DNA of 34,769 nucleotides from a virus, in the IMG/VR virus record IMGVR_UViG_3300044613_000162, positions 1 through 34,769 of that record; one strand, 5' to 3'. Under the pieces are notes generated by a model. The model was not told the origin of the DNA and searched no databases. It saw nothing but the letters and a program-made list of their open reading frames with translations. The position numbers were made by a program, and so were the translations under genes. Positions 5,438 to 11,930 of this stretch are shown in pieces. Every line of letters begins with the position of its first letter. The stretch's first letter is position 1.

Positions 5438-5676
5438 AACACCGCAACTTTTTAGATCAACACATTGGTAATTGGCATACAGTCCAAAATGGTTATGTGC
5501 GTAATATCGATTTAGACATCTTAAAAATGTACGAGCATATTTATCGCAAGTATATGAGTCCAGATTTTATTTTAACAGTATGGTGCGGTAATTGTATCTT
5601 CGATATGATTAAACGCTTATATACTTGGTACGAAGAGCAACCCAAACCAAAGAAACGTAATGCAAAGAGTAATTAA
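5428..5676 (+). CDS. Small hypothetical protein
   Basis: An 82-residue protein (MEIEHRNFLDQHIGNWHTVQ) with a CGNC motif near the middle-end (TVWCGNCIFDMIKRLYTWY) and a basic tail KPKKRNAKSN. A GTG nine bases upstream (5419) could also serve as start. It overlaps genes at both ends. I do not recognise the family; similar small proteins occur beside PAPS-reductase-like genes in related phages as far as I recall. Confidence 0.6.
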   Translation: MEIEHRNFLDQHIGNWHTVQNGYVRNIDLDILKMYEHIYRKYMSPDFILTVWCGNCIFDMIKRLYTWYEEQPKPKKRNAKSN

Positions 5677-6364
5677 TTTTAGCGGTGGCAAAACTTCTGC
5701 TTATATGACTATTCAAGAATATAAGCCAGGAGACATAGTATTGTTCTGCGATACTATGAGGGAACACCCTAAAACCTATAAATTCATTAATGACTTTGAA
5801 GCGTTTGAAAATATACCAGTAACAAGAATAAGTTACGAAGGTGGCTTTGACGGAATGTTAAAAAAGAACAAAGCATTACCTAATCAGTTTAAAAGGTTCT
5901 GCACAATAGAACTAAAAATTAAAACGGCTAAAAGATATTTAAGAAGCATAGGGGTAAGAGAATTTGTAAACTTGGTAGGCTTTAGATATGACGAACCAAT
6001 GCGAGTTAGCCGACGTACTCAAAGATTTAAGAAGGTACACGATAAATTCCCTTTGTTTGAAAGCAAGGTTACAAAGCAAATAGTAAACGAGTATTGGAGC
6101 AAAAAACCTTACACTTTGGAAATACCTTCTATATTAGGAAACTGTACTTTGTGTTTTATGAAAGGTAAAAATGCTATCTTAGCAATATTAAGGGAGTTCC
6201 CAGAACTTGCAGACGAATGGATCAATGACGAAAACAATAGCAAATACACTTACTTTAATGGAGTAACAATAGAAACGCTTAAAAGTATATCACAAAATAA
6301 TTTGTTTAAGGAATTTGATTTAGATAACATTAACCCTGCGTATGACTGCGCTTGTACTACTTAA
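5660..6364 (+). CDS. PP-loop ATPase, PAPS-reductase-like
   Basis: A 234-residue protein of the adenine-nucleotide alpha-hydrolase (PP-loop) superfamily. INFSGGKTSAYM (5-16) carries the SGGxxS pyrophosphate loop, VLFCDT (27-32) the next strand, and GFRYDEPMR (107-115) the R-x-D-E segment typical of phage PAPS-reductase-like proteins. Cysteines at 81, 162, 165 (NCTLCFMKGK), 230 and 232 could hold a metal or Fe-S site. The family includes sulfate-assimilation reductases and DndC-type DNA sulfur enzymes; in phages the role is unknown and may be DNA or nucleotide modification. It is followed by acyl- and glycosyltransferases. Confidence 0.8.
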   Translation: MQRVINFSGGKTSAYMTIQEYKPGDIVLFCDTMREHPKTYKFINDFEAFENIPVTRISYEGGFDGMLKKNKALPNQFKRFCTIELKIKTAKRYLRSIGVREFVNLVGFRYDEPMRVSRRTQRFKKVHDKFPLFESKVTKQIVNEYWSKKPYTLEIPSILGNCTLCFMKGKNAILAILREFPELADEWINDENNSKYTYFNGVTIETLKSISQNNLFKEFDLDNINPAYDCACTT

Positions 6365-6366
6365 CT

Positions 6367-6846
6367 ATGGCAAACTTTATACACCCCACCGCTATCATTG
6401 GCGATAATGTAATTATCGGAGATGGCAACTACATTGGTCCTTATTGTATTATCGGAGACAAAGCAGAGCATAAGAAGTTCTGGAATAAAGAAAAAGGCAA
6501 AGTTTACATAGGCGATAACAATGTTATTACAGGACTTGTAACAATAGACGCAGGAACCGAAATAGATACCTTTATAGGCAATAATTGTTTCATAATGAAA
6601 CACGCACACATAGGACACGATTGCACTATCTTAGATAATGTAACAATAAGTTGCGGAGCAAAAATAGGTGGGCATTCTATTGTAGATCAAGGTGCTAATA
6701 TAGGACTAAACGCAGTTCTGCATCAATTTGCAAACGTAGGCGAAAATTGTATGGTTGGCGCAAGTGCCTTCTTAAAAGGAGATGCAAAACCAAATACTAA
6801 ATATGCAGGAGTACCGGCAAGGGAAATCGGCTCAAACATAAGATAA
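6367..6846 (+). CDS. Left-handed beta-helix acyltransferase (LpxA/DapD-like fold)
   Basis: A 159-residue protein made of hexapeptide repeats (HPTAIIGDNVIIGDGNYIGP at the start, later IGDNNVITGLVTI and IGHDCTILDNVTI), giving a left-handed beta helix. The insertion KAEHKKFWNKEKGKV and the segment KHAHIGHDC resemble LpxA-type acyltransferases, with His residues in the catalytic position. The end KYAGVPAREIG is the usual G-x-P-A-R/K closing motif. It probably adds an acyl or acetyl group to a sugar or nucleotide sugar. The frame also allows a TTG start at 6352, but the ATG three bases after the preceding stop is better. Two glycosyltransferases follow. Confidence 0.8.
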   Translation: MANFIHPTAIIGDNVIIGDGNYIGPYCIIGDKAEHKKFWNKEKGKVYIGDNNVITGLVTIDAGTEIDTFIGNNCFIMKHAHIGHDCTILDNVTISCGAKIGGHSIVDQGANIGLNAVLHQFANVGENCMVGASAFLKGDAKPNTKYAGVPAREIGSNIR

Positions 6847-7529
6847 TGAAAGTAGCTATTTTATTACTTGCACAAAACAGACACGATTTAACGCAGCGTG
6901 TAATTAACCAAAACTTTTTTAACTCTGGTTACAATGCGGACTGCTTTTTAATAGATAACGGAAGCGACACGCACGAAACTTTTAACTACCCTTTTGCCGG
7001 TTATGACTTATCAAAAGAAAAGAGAGGCATAGCAGCCGGAGTTAATGCAGGACTTAGGATAACGCAGTACTACGATGCGGTTTGTTTATTAGCTAATGAT
7101 ATTTTATTACCACAAGATTGGTTAGCTAAGTTTGTTCTGTTTGCACAACGAATAGAGAAGACAGGCATAATAGGAATACATTGTGTAGAGGATTTGCCAC
7201 CAATAGTAGACGGGGTACATAAAACACATACACCCTTTGGCGATAACTTTATTACCCGTGAACTTATAGACGCAGTTGGCGGCTATAATACTGAGTACGA
7301 TCCATACGGAATGCAAGACAGAGATTATGGGGAACGAGCAACTATTACAGGCTTTACTAATTATTACCTTCCAGATATGAGGTCGGAACACATAGGACAC
7401 GATGTCGGTAACGGCACGGAATATAGACGAATGAAGGACGAAAGTTTACAAAGGGCGCAAAGCGTATGGGAAAAATACCAAGACATATACCACAACCAAA
7501 AGAACATAAGATGCGAATACTTTGTATAA
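6846..7529 (+). CDS. Glycosyltransferase family 2-like
   Basis: A 227-residue GT-A fold protein. VAILLLAQNRHDLTQR is the first strand-helix unit, FLIDNGSD the nucleotide-sugar binding strand, and GIAAGVNAGL the conserved G-x-x-x-x-x-N helix. VCLLANDILLP stands where the D-x-D motif would be but reads A-N-D, and GGYNTEYDPYGMQDRDYGER matches the G-G-x-x-x-x-x-x-x-x-E/D-D region. It would transfer a sugar, perhaps to phage DNA, a phage structural protein or a host surface glycan. The end overlaps the next glycosyltransferase gene by 19 bases. Confidence 0.8.
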   Translation: MKVAILLLAQNRHDLTQRVINQNFFNSGYNADCFLIDNGSDTHETFNYPFAGYDLSKEKRGIAAGVNAGLRITQYYDAVCLLANDILLPQDWLAKFVLFAQRIEKTGIIGIHCVEDLPPIVDGVHKTHTPFGDNFITRELIDAVGGYNTEYDPYGMQDRDYGERATITGFTNYYLPDMRSEHIGHDVGNGTEYRRMKDESLQRAQSVWEKYQDIYHNQKNIRCEYFV

Positions 7530-8506
7530 CTTCTGCGAACTCAGGCGTAGGACTGCATAGAATTATGATGCCAATAGTACACTTAGAAAAGGAGTACGCA
7601 CTTATAACAGATGTACTTAATGACGAGTTATTAGAGCAAGGTTGGGATATTGTGTTAATGAATAGAATGCTTAATGAGATAGATGCCAAGCAAATGGACA
7701 CCTGGCGAACCAAGTACGGCTTTAAGTTGGTAGTAGACAATGACGATTACTGGGAACTAAACGAAAGCCATTTATTGTATTTAAGATATAAGCTTAACAA
7801 TATACCTAAACTAATTACCGACTACTTAAAGATAGCAGACCTTTGCACCTGTACTCACGAAAGGTTAGCAGGAGAGATAAGTTCTTACAATAAAAACGTA
7901 CATATATTACCAAACGCTTTACCCTACGGACAAGAGCAGTTCCAGGATAACAAGACAGAAGATTACAAGGTAAGATTGTTTTGGTCAGGTAGCGGAACGC
8001 ACGAACGAGATTTAGAAATACTTAGGCAGCCATTTAAAAGGTTACAAGGTATGAATATAAGAACTGTAATAGCAGGTTACAACGATGCGGAGAAACCTAT
8101 ATGGGATAAAATGATTGATGCCTTCACTTGCGGACTAAAGCTTAACCCTACGATCTATAACTATGCAAGGGTTACGGAATATATGGGTGCTTATACGGAC
8201 TCGGATATTTCAGTTATACCATTGGTAGATAACAAGTTCAACGCTATGAAGTCAAACCTAAAGGTATTAGAAACGGCTGCTAAAAAGAACCCTGCCATAG
8301 TTAGCTATGTCAATCCGTACTTAGATATGCCGGTACATTACGTTAAAAGCCAAAAGGATTGGTACAAACATATAAGAGATTTAGTAAGCGACGCGGATAT
8401 GCGAAAGGAAAGCGGACAGAAGTTGTTTGAGTTCTGCCAAAAGAAGTATAACTTTGACGAGATAAATTTAGACCGAAAGTATATTTATAGTAAACTATGC
8501 CAGTAA
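7511..8506 (+). CDS. GT-B fold glycosyltransferase
   Basis: A 331-residue protein with a GT-B layout: N-terminal MRILCITSANSGVGLHRIMM resembles the first strand and glycine turn, FKLVVDNDDYW and ADLCTCTHERL are typical of the N-domain, and VRLFWSGSGTHERDLEIL opens the C-terminal domain. YMGAYTDSDISVIPL with NLKVLETAAKKNPAIVS fits the family 1/4 E-x(7)-E region only in part. The reading frame extends upstream to 7466, but the ATG at 7511 starts the recognisable domain and overlaps the preceding gene by just 19 bases. Substrate unknown; it works presumably with the preceding GT2. Confidence 0.75.
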   Translation: MRILCITSANSGVGLHRIMMPIVHLEKEYALITDVLNDELLEQGWDIVLMNRMLNEIDAKQMDTWRTKYGFKLVVDNDDYWELNESHLLYLRYKLNNIPKLITDYLKIADLCTCTHERLAGEISSYNKNVHILPNALPYGQEQFQDNKTEDYKVRLFWSGSGTHERDLEILRQPFKRLQGMNIRTVIAGYNDAEKPIWDKMIDAFTCGLKLNPTIYNYARVTEYMGAYTDSDISVIPLVDNKFNAMKSNLKVLETAAKKNPAIVSYVNPYLDMPVHYVKSQKDWYKHIRDLVSDADMRKESGQKLFEFCQKKYNFDEINLDRKYIYSKLCQ

Positions 8507-8922
8507 TAAAGTGCGCCTCTAATGGCAAATACCGGATTGGAAACGGGTCTTGCGTATACGATACCGAGGAAAAAGCTATGCAAGTATGGAAGGCTATCCT
8601 TGCAGGTGGTAAATTTGCTGAAAGCTATACCGACTATCCTGAGAGTGCTACTAACAACGCAAAGAGGGCAATAGAATGGGCAGAAAAAAATGGTTGGGGT
8701 TCGTGCGGAGAAGCAACAGGTAAAGCAAGAGCAAGACAGTTGGCAAATCGTGAGCCGATTAGTAGAGATACGATTGCTCGTATGGCTTCCTTTAAAAGAC
8801 ACCAACAACATAAAGACGTTCCTTATAGCGAAGGTTGTGGCGGTTTAATGTTTGATGCGTGGGGCGGTACGAGTGGGATTGAATGGGCAATTAATAAACT
8901 AAAGGAAATAGACGGAAAATAA
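8497..8922 (+). CDS. Hypothetical protein with a DNA/packaging-associated conserved domain
   Basis: A 141-residue protein in two parts. Residues 1-45 (CASNGKYRIGNGSCVYDTEE, then KAMQVWKAILAGGKF) form a small G-rich unit. Residues 48-139 (YPESATNNAKRAIEWAEKNG, RARQLANREPISRDTIARM, and AWGGTSGIEWAINKL) match a domain I have seen beside or fused to prohead proteases and portal proteins of Bacteroidota phages, of unknown function. It overlaps the glycosyltransferase gene by 10 bases. The conserved Cys, His and Gly suggest a compact, possibly metal-binding fold. Confidence in the gene is high and in the role low. Confidence 0.7.
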   Translation: MPVIKCASNGKYRIGNGSCVYDTEEKAMQVWKAILAGGKFAESYTDYPESATNNAKRAIEWAEKNGWGSCGEATGKARARQLANREPISRDTIARMASFKRHQQHKDVPYSEGCGGLMFDAWGGTSGIEWAINKLKEIDGK

Positions 8923-8925
8923 TTT

Positions 8926-8981
8926 GCATACTTAAATTTTTTAATTATTAATCAACGGAAAATTTAATGGGGAAAGTATGC
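8926..8981 (+). promoter_or_regulatory. Hairpin covering the HNH start codon
   Basis: GCATACTT (8926-8933) pairs with AAGTATGC (8974-8981), and AAATTTT (8934-8940) with AAAATTT (8959-8965), leaving the GGGGA of the ribosome site in an 8-base bulge. The ATG at 8978-8980 is inside the outer stem. Such a fold could shut off translation on long transcripts, as known for some T4 homing endonuclease genes. Confidence 0.55.
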
Positions 8982-9232
8982 AGAAACACACGCAGATATA
9001 TTTGCAGGGAATGGGGTATAAAACAACGGACTTTGTTCCCTGTGAAGTGTGTGGCTCACAAGCAGTAGACGTGCATCATATTGAGGCAAGGGGTATGGGT
9101 GGCAACAAAAAGGCAGATGTAATAGAAAACCTAATGGGATTGTGTAGGAAGTGCCACATAGAATACGGAGACAAAAAACAATATAAAGAGTTCCTAAAAG
9201 ACATACACGCAAAGAATTATGGCAAAAGGTAA
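8978..9232 (+). CDS. HNH endonuclease
   Basis: An 84-residue stand-alone HNH nuclease. CEVC (22-25) and CRKCH (56-60) form the zinc site, VDVHHIE (30-36) is the catalytic H-H strand and ENLMGLC contains the Asn of the H-N-H motif. It cuts double-stranded DNA with a metal ion. Small HNH proteins near terminase genes can assist packaging; others are homing enzymes, and the hairpin over its start codon and the neighbouring GIY-YIG gene favour the latter. It overlaps the next ATG by 14 bases. Confidence 0.85.
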   Translation: MQKHTQIYLQGMGYKTTDFVPCEVCGSQAVDVHHIEARGMGGNKKADVIENLMGLCRKCHIEYGDKKQYKEFLKDIHAKNYGKR

Positions 9233-9875
9233 CGAGAATAAGTATGTGTATTTTTTTGACTTACTAACTCATAGTGAGGGAAGGACTTATGTAGGCTCAA
9301 CAAGTAATATTAAAAAAAGATTTGGTGGGTATAAAAATTGTAATGATAATAGATACGTTACTAATTCTATAAAGAAATATGGATTTGATAATTTTTATAA
9401 ATTAATTATAGATTTAGGAAATATACCTTATAAAGAAATGTTATTATGGGAAAAATTTTATATATCTTTATTCGGAACATATAATAAAATAAATGAGAAT
9501 GGAATGAATTTAGTAGCTAATCCTTCTTATGCTATAAGCAAAGACCCATTAGTAGCAAAAAAAATATCAGATGCCCATAAGGGTAAAAAATTAACAATAG
9601 AGCATATTAATGCTATTAAAAAGGGTACAAAAGGAATAACTAATGTAGGTATAAAAAGACCTTATTTATCAGAAAGAAATAAAATTGTTAAACCTGCATT
9701 AGGTAGGCACGGAGAGAAACACCCAATGTCTAAGAAGGTATTATATGTTCCAGAAAATAAAATATTTGAATCATTTACAGATTGTGCATTATATTTAAAT
9801 GTTTCAAGACCAACAATTAGAAATAGAGTTTTAGCTAACAATATAAATTATAAATTAATAGATGGCAAAAGTTAA
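9219..9875 (+). CDS. GIY-YIG homing endonuclease with NUMOD repeats
   Basis: A 218-residue protein. YVYFFDLL (9-16) and TYVGSTSNIKKRFGGY (23-38) make up the GIY-YIG core with Arg34, and Glu78 in LLWEKFY is the catalytic acid. The C-terminal half has DNA-binding modules: AHKGKKLTIEHINAIKKG (119-136) and GRHGEKHP (162-169) resemble NUMOD3, and FESFTDCALYLNVSRPTIRN (183-202) resembles NUMOD1. The DNA is visibly more AT-rich than the flanking genes, a sign of recent entry. Its first codons look like a copy of the start of the next gene at 9862 (see findings). It ends 14 bases into that gene. Confidence 0.85.
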   Translation: MAKGNENKYVYFFDLLTHSEGRTYVGSTSNIKKRFGGYKNCNDNRYVTNSIKKYGFDNFYKLIIDLGNIPYKEMLLWEKFYISLFGTYNKINENGMNLVANPSYAISKDPLVAKKISDAHKGKKLTIEHINAIKKGTKGITNVGIKRPYLSERNKIVKPALGRHGEKHPMSKKVLYVPENKIFESFTDCALYLNVSRPTIRNRVLANNINYKLIDGKS

Positions 9876-9984
9876 AGAAAATAGTAACAAAATTCAATTC
9901 GGGAAAAGGAAGCGAGGCTCTGCAAAGAAGTCCTTTAATAAGCACACGCCAAGAGAAAAAGCTTATAGAGGACAAGGACGATGA
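9862..9984 (+). CDS. Small basic hypothetical protein
   Basis: A 40-residue, strongly basic protein (FGKRKRGSAKKSFNKH, then REKAYRGQGR). It overlaps the end of the GIY-YIG gene by 14 bases and the next ATG by four (ATGA). The composition suggests nucleic-acid binding. Its 5' end is very similar to the 5' end of the GIY-YIG gene (ATGGCAAAAG followed by further matches), which suggests that the homing gene was inserted at this gene's start. Confidence 0.65.
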   Translation: MAKVKENSNKIQFGKRKRGSAKKSFNKHTPREKAYRGQGR

Positions 9985-10202
9985 GAAAGTTAAGAGCTAT
10001 ATGGTTACTTATTACACACAAAGTATACTTCCTTGCAGTATGTAAAACTGGCAAAGACGGAGACGATATGACCACAATAGGACATTATACCTATGCTATG
10101 GCAGAAACCCTAATTAACAAACATATAGCAGACGTAGACACTTACTTAGATCAAGAAGACGCAATAGACGAAGCAAACGATATAATTAACGGCATACTAT
10201 GA
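9981..10202 (+). CDS. Small hypothetical protein
   Basis: A 73-residue protein: an amphipathic, partly hydrophobic N-terminus (RAIWLLITHKVYFLAV) is followed by an acidic helix pair (MAETLINKHIADVDTYLDQ, then EDAIDEANDIINGIL). No family recognised. ATGA overlaps on both sides tie it to the small basic protein and to the ParB-like gene. Confidence 0.65.
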   Translation: MRKLRAIWLLITHKVYFLAVCKTGKDGDDMTTIGHYTYAMAETLINKHIADVDTYLDQEDAIDEANDIINGIL

Positions 10203-10792
10203 TACAAAACGTACCAATCAACACAGTAAAAGCAAACCCAAACAACCCCAGAATAATTAAGGACGATAAGTTTGCAAAGCTCGTAAAGTCAATTAACGAG
10301 TTCCCACAAATGCTAAACCTTAGACCTATTGTTGTTAATGACGATATGGTTGTGCTTGGTGGCAATATGAGATTAAAGGCTTGTAAAGAAGCCGGACTTA
10401 AAGAGATACCAATTATCAAAGCAAGTGAACTAACCGAGCAGCAGCAAAAGGAGTTTATAGTTAAAGATAACGTAGGCTATGGCGAATGGGATTGGAGCGA
10501 CCTTGCAAATAATTGGGATAGTGAGCAGTTAGAAGAGTGGGGGTTAGATATACCAGGCTTTTCAAATGTAGAAGATTTAGGCGAAAACTTTAGCTTACCA
10601 GACGGGGATAAAGCACCATTTCAACAAATGACTTTTACATTGGCAGACGAACAGGCTACACAAATAAAGAACGCAATAGACGAAATAAAAGGAACTGAGG
10701 AATACAAGTACGCAGAAACAATGGGTAACGAAAACTCAAATGGTAACGCTTTATATTTAATAATAATGCAATGGGCAGAGCAAAAGAAATAA
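10199..10792 (+). CDS. ParB-like N-terminal domain protein
   Basis: A 197-residue protein with a ParB/Srx fold at residues 1-75: VPINTVKANPNNPR (5-18), RPIVVNDDMVVLGGNMRLKA (42-61) with the G-G-N-x-R nucleotide-binding box, and GLKEIPII. The following ELTEQQQKEFIVKDNVGYGE is typical of phage ParB-like proteins found near DNA methylases and terminases. These proteins may bind CTP or act as nucleases; in phages many accompany DNA modification genes, and here it overlaps the Mom-like gene by 22 bases, so the two probably act together. The C-terminal 80 residues are unassigned. Confidence 0.85.
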   Translation: MIQNVPINTVKANPNNPRIIKDDKFAKLVKSINEFPQMLNLRPIVVNDDMVVLGGNMRLKACKEAGLKEIPIIKASELTEQQQKEFIVKDNVGYGEWDWSDLANNWDSEQLEEWGLDIPGFSNVEDLGENFSLPDGDKAPFQQMTFTLADEQATQIKNAIDEIKGTEEYKYAETMGNENSNGNALYLIIMQWAEQKK

Positions 10793-11493
10793 TAGTAAAA
10801 GTAATACCTGCAAAGATTGCTAATGAGTTTGTAAAAAAATATCATTATAGCGGTAAAGTTGCTGCAACAGGCTTAATTTGTTTTGGCGCATTTTTAGACA
10901 ATAAACTAATAGGAGTTGCACAATGGGGAAGACCTATTAATAAATATTTACATTTGCATATTGTAAAAAATACAAAATGGAACGATTTTTTAGAATTAAA
11001 TAGATTAGTATGTATTGATGATACTCCTAAAAATACAGAGAGTAGATTTATTAAAATATGTCTATTGTTAATTAAAAAAAATGCACCACAAGTTAAATGG
11101 GTAATGAGTTTTGCTGATGCAACTCAATGTGGAGATGGTACAATTTATAGAGCAAGTGGATTTTATCTAACCAATATAAATGATAGTAAACAACTTTATG
11201 AATTACCTAATGGCGAAACACTACATTTGATGGGTTTGCAAGGTGGACAACACGGTTCATTAAGAAAGAAAATGTTAGAAAGTGGATATGGCAACGCTAA
11301 AAAATATATGATTGAGGTATTAAAAGGCAAACCATTAATAGGTAAGCAATTAAAATATATTTATTTAATAGATAAAACTTGCGAAATTACAGTACCTATA
11401 CTACCTTTCAGTAAAATTGATGAACTTGGTGCAGGTATGTATAAAGGTAAAAAGGTAACTTTGCAGGAAAGACAACAAGCGGTAGAAGCATAA
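10771..11493 (+). CDS. mom: Mom-like DNA adenine modification protein
   Basis: A 240-residue protein resembling the Mom family, GNAT-like enzymes that convert adenine in DNA to N6-methylcarbamoyl adenine and so block restriction. Motifs seen: KKYHYSGK (22-29), ICFGAFLDNKLIGVAQWGRP (36-55), FLELNRLVC (73-81) and MSFADATQCGDGTIYRASGF (112-131), the last covering the conserved Asp and Tyr. The coding DNA is more AT-rich than its neighbours, which points to transfer. Shortly after its stop a different frame encodes RLPFQVREGVRYHPTAQ, which looks like a lost C-terminal end (see findings). It overlaps the ParB-like gene. Confidence 0.8.
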   Translation: MGRAKEIIVKVIPAKIANEFVKKYHYSGKVAATGLICFGAFLDNKLIGVAQWGRPINKYLHLHIVKNTKWNDFLELNRLVCIDDTPKNTESRFIKICLLLIKKNAPQVKWVMSFADATQCGDGTIYRASGFYLTNINDSKQLYELPNGETLHLMGLQGGQHGSLRKKMLESGYGNAKKYMIEVLKGKPLIGKQLKYIYLIDKTCEITVPILPFSKIDELGAGMYKGKKVTLQERQQAVEA

Positions 11494-11498
11494 AAGTA

Positions 11499-11555
11499 AT
11501 GCGCTTACCATTCCAGGTAAGAGAAGGGGTGCGATACCACCCTACCGCTCAATAA
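11499..11555 (+). pseudogene. Possible displaced C-terminal end of the Mom-like protein
   Basis: An 18-residue frame starting at ATG 11499 reads MRLPFQVREGVRYHPTAQ and then stops. The frame is open back to 11451 and is at -1 relative to the Mom-like gene. In my recollection related phage proteins often end in a similar E-G-x-x-x-x-P-T-x-x-L/Q tail, so this may be the remnant of the original end after a frameshift, or be reached by ribosomal frameshifting. It also overlaps the hairpin cluster before the terminase genes. Confidence 0.3.
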
Positions 11556-11563
11556 CAGAAGCG
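11504..11563 (+). other. Hairpin cluster upstream of the terminase genes (candidate cos/pac site)
   Basis: Three small inverted repeats stand in a row: CTTACC (11504-11509) with GGTAAG (11516-11521); GGGTG (11527-11531) with CACCC (11538-11542), extendable by a G-T pair; and CGCT (11546-11549) with AGCG (11560-11563). A packaging site just before the small terminase gene is usual for many phages, and the base composition here is richer in G and C than the surroundings. No cut site can be proven. Confidence 0.35.
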
Positions 11564-11570
11564 TAACAGA

Positions 11571-11930
11571 ATGAGCAAAGAACATTTAATACCATTCAAA
11601 CCAGGACAATCGGGAAACCCAAACGGCAGACCTCGTAAGTATGTAAGCCTACTTAAAGAGCAGGGATATAAACTTGCTGAGATAAACGATACCATACAGG
11701 CTATGATGTCAATGGACTTAGAGGAACTTAAAACAGTATGGGATAACCCGAAGGCAACAATACTTGAGAAAACGATTGCAGCAGCTATGCGTAAGAGCTT
11801 GGAGAAGGGAAGCCTTTATAGTTTAGAAACTTTGCTAACCCGTGTTTATGGTAAGCCAAAAGAACAAATGGACATTCAAACAGATAACAGAATTGAGATA
11901 GTATTTGTAGACGGCAAGACAATTCTTTAA
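11571..11930 (+). CDS. Terminase small subunit-like protein
   Basis: A 119-residue protein. The N-terminus FKPGQSGNPNGRPRKY (9-24) is the G-Q-S-G-N-P-x-G-R-P motif of DUF5681-like proteins found directly before large terminase genes. Helices follow (VSLLKEQGYKLAEINDTIQA; ATILEKTIAAAMRKSLEKG) and the end DIQTDNRIEIVFVDGKTIL is a strand-rich tail that could bind the large subunit. It should recognise the packaging site and pass the DNA to TerL. Its stop overlaps the TerL start (TAATG). Confidence 0.75.
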   Translation: MSKEHLIPFKPGQSGNPNGRPRKYVSLLKEQGYKLAEINDTIQAMMSMDLEELKTVWDNPKATILEKTIAAAMRKSLEKGSLYSLETLLTRVYGKPKEQMDIQTDNRIEIVFVDGKTIL

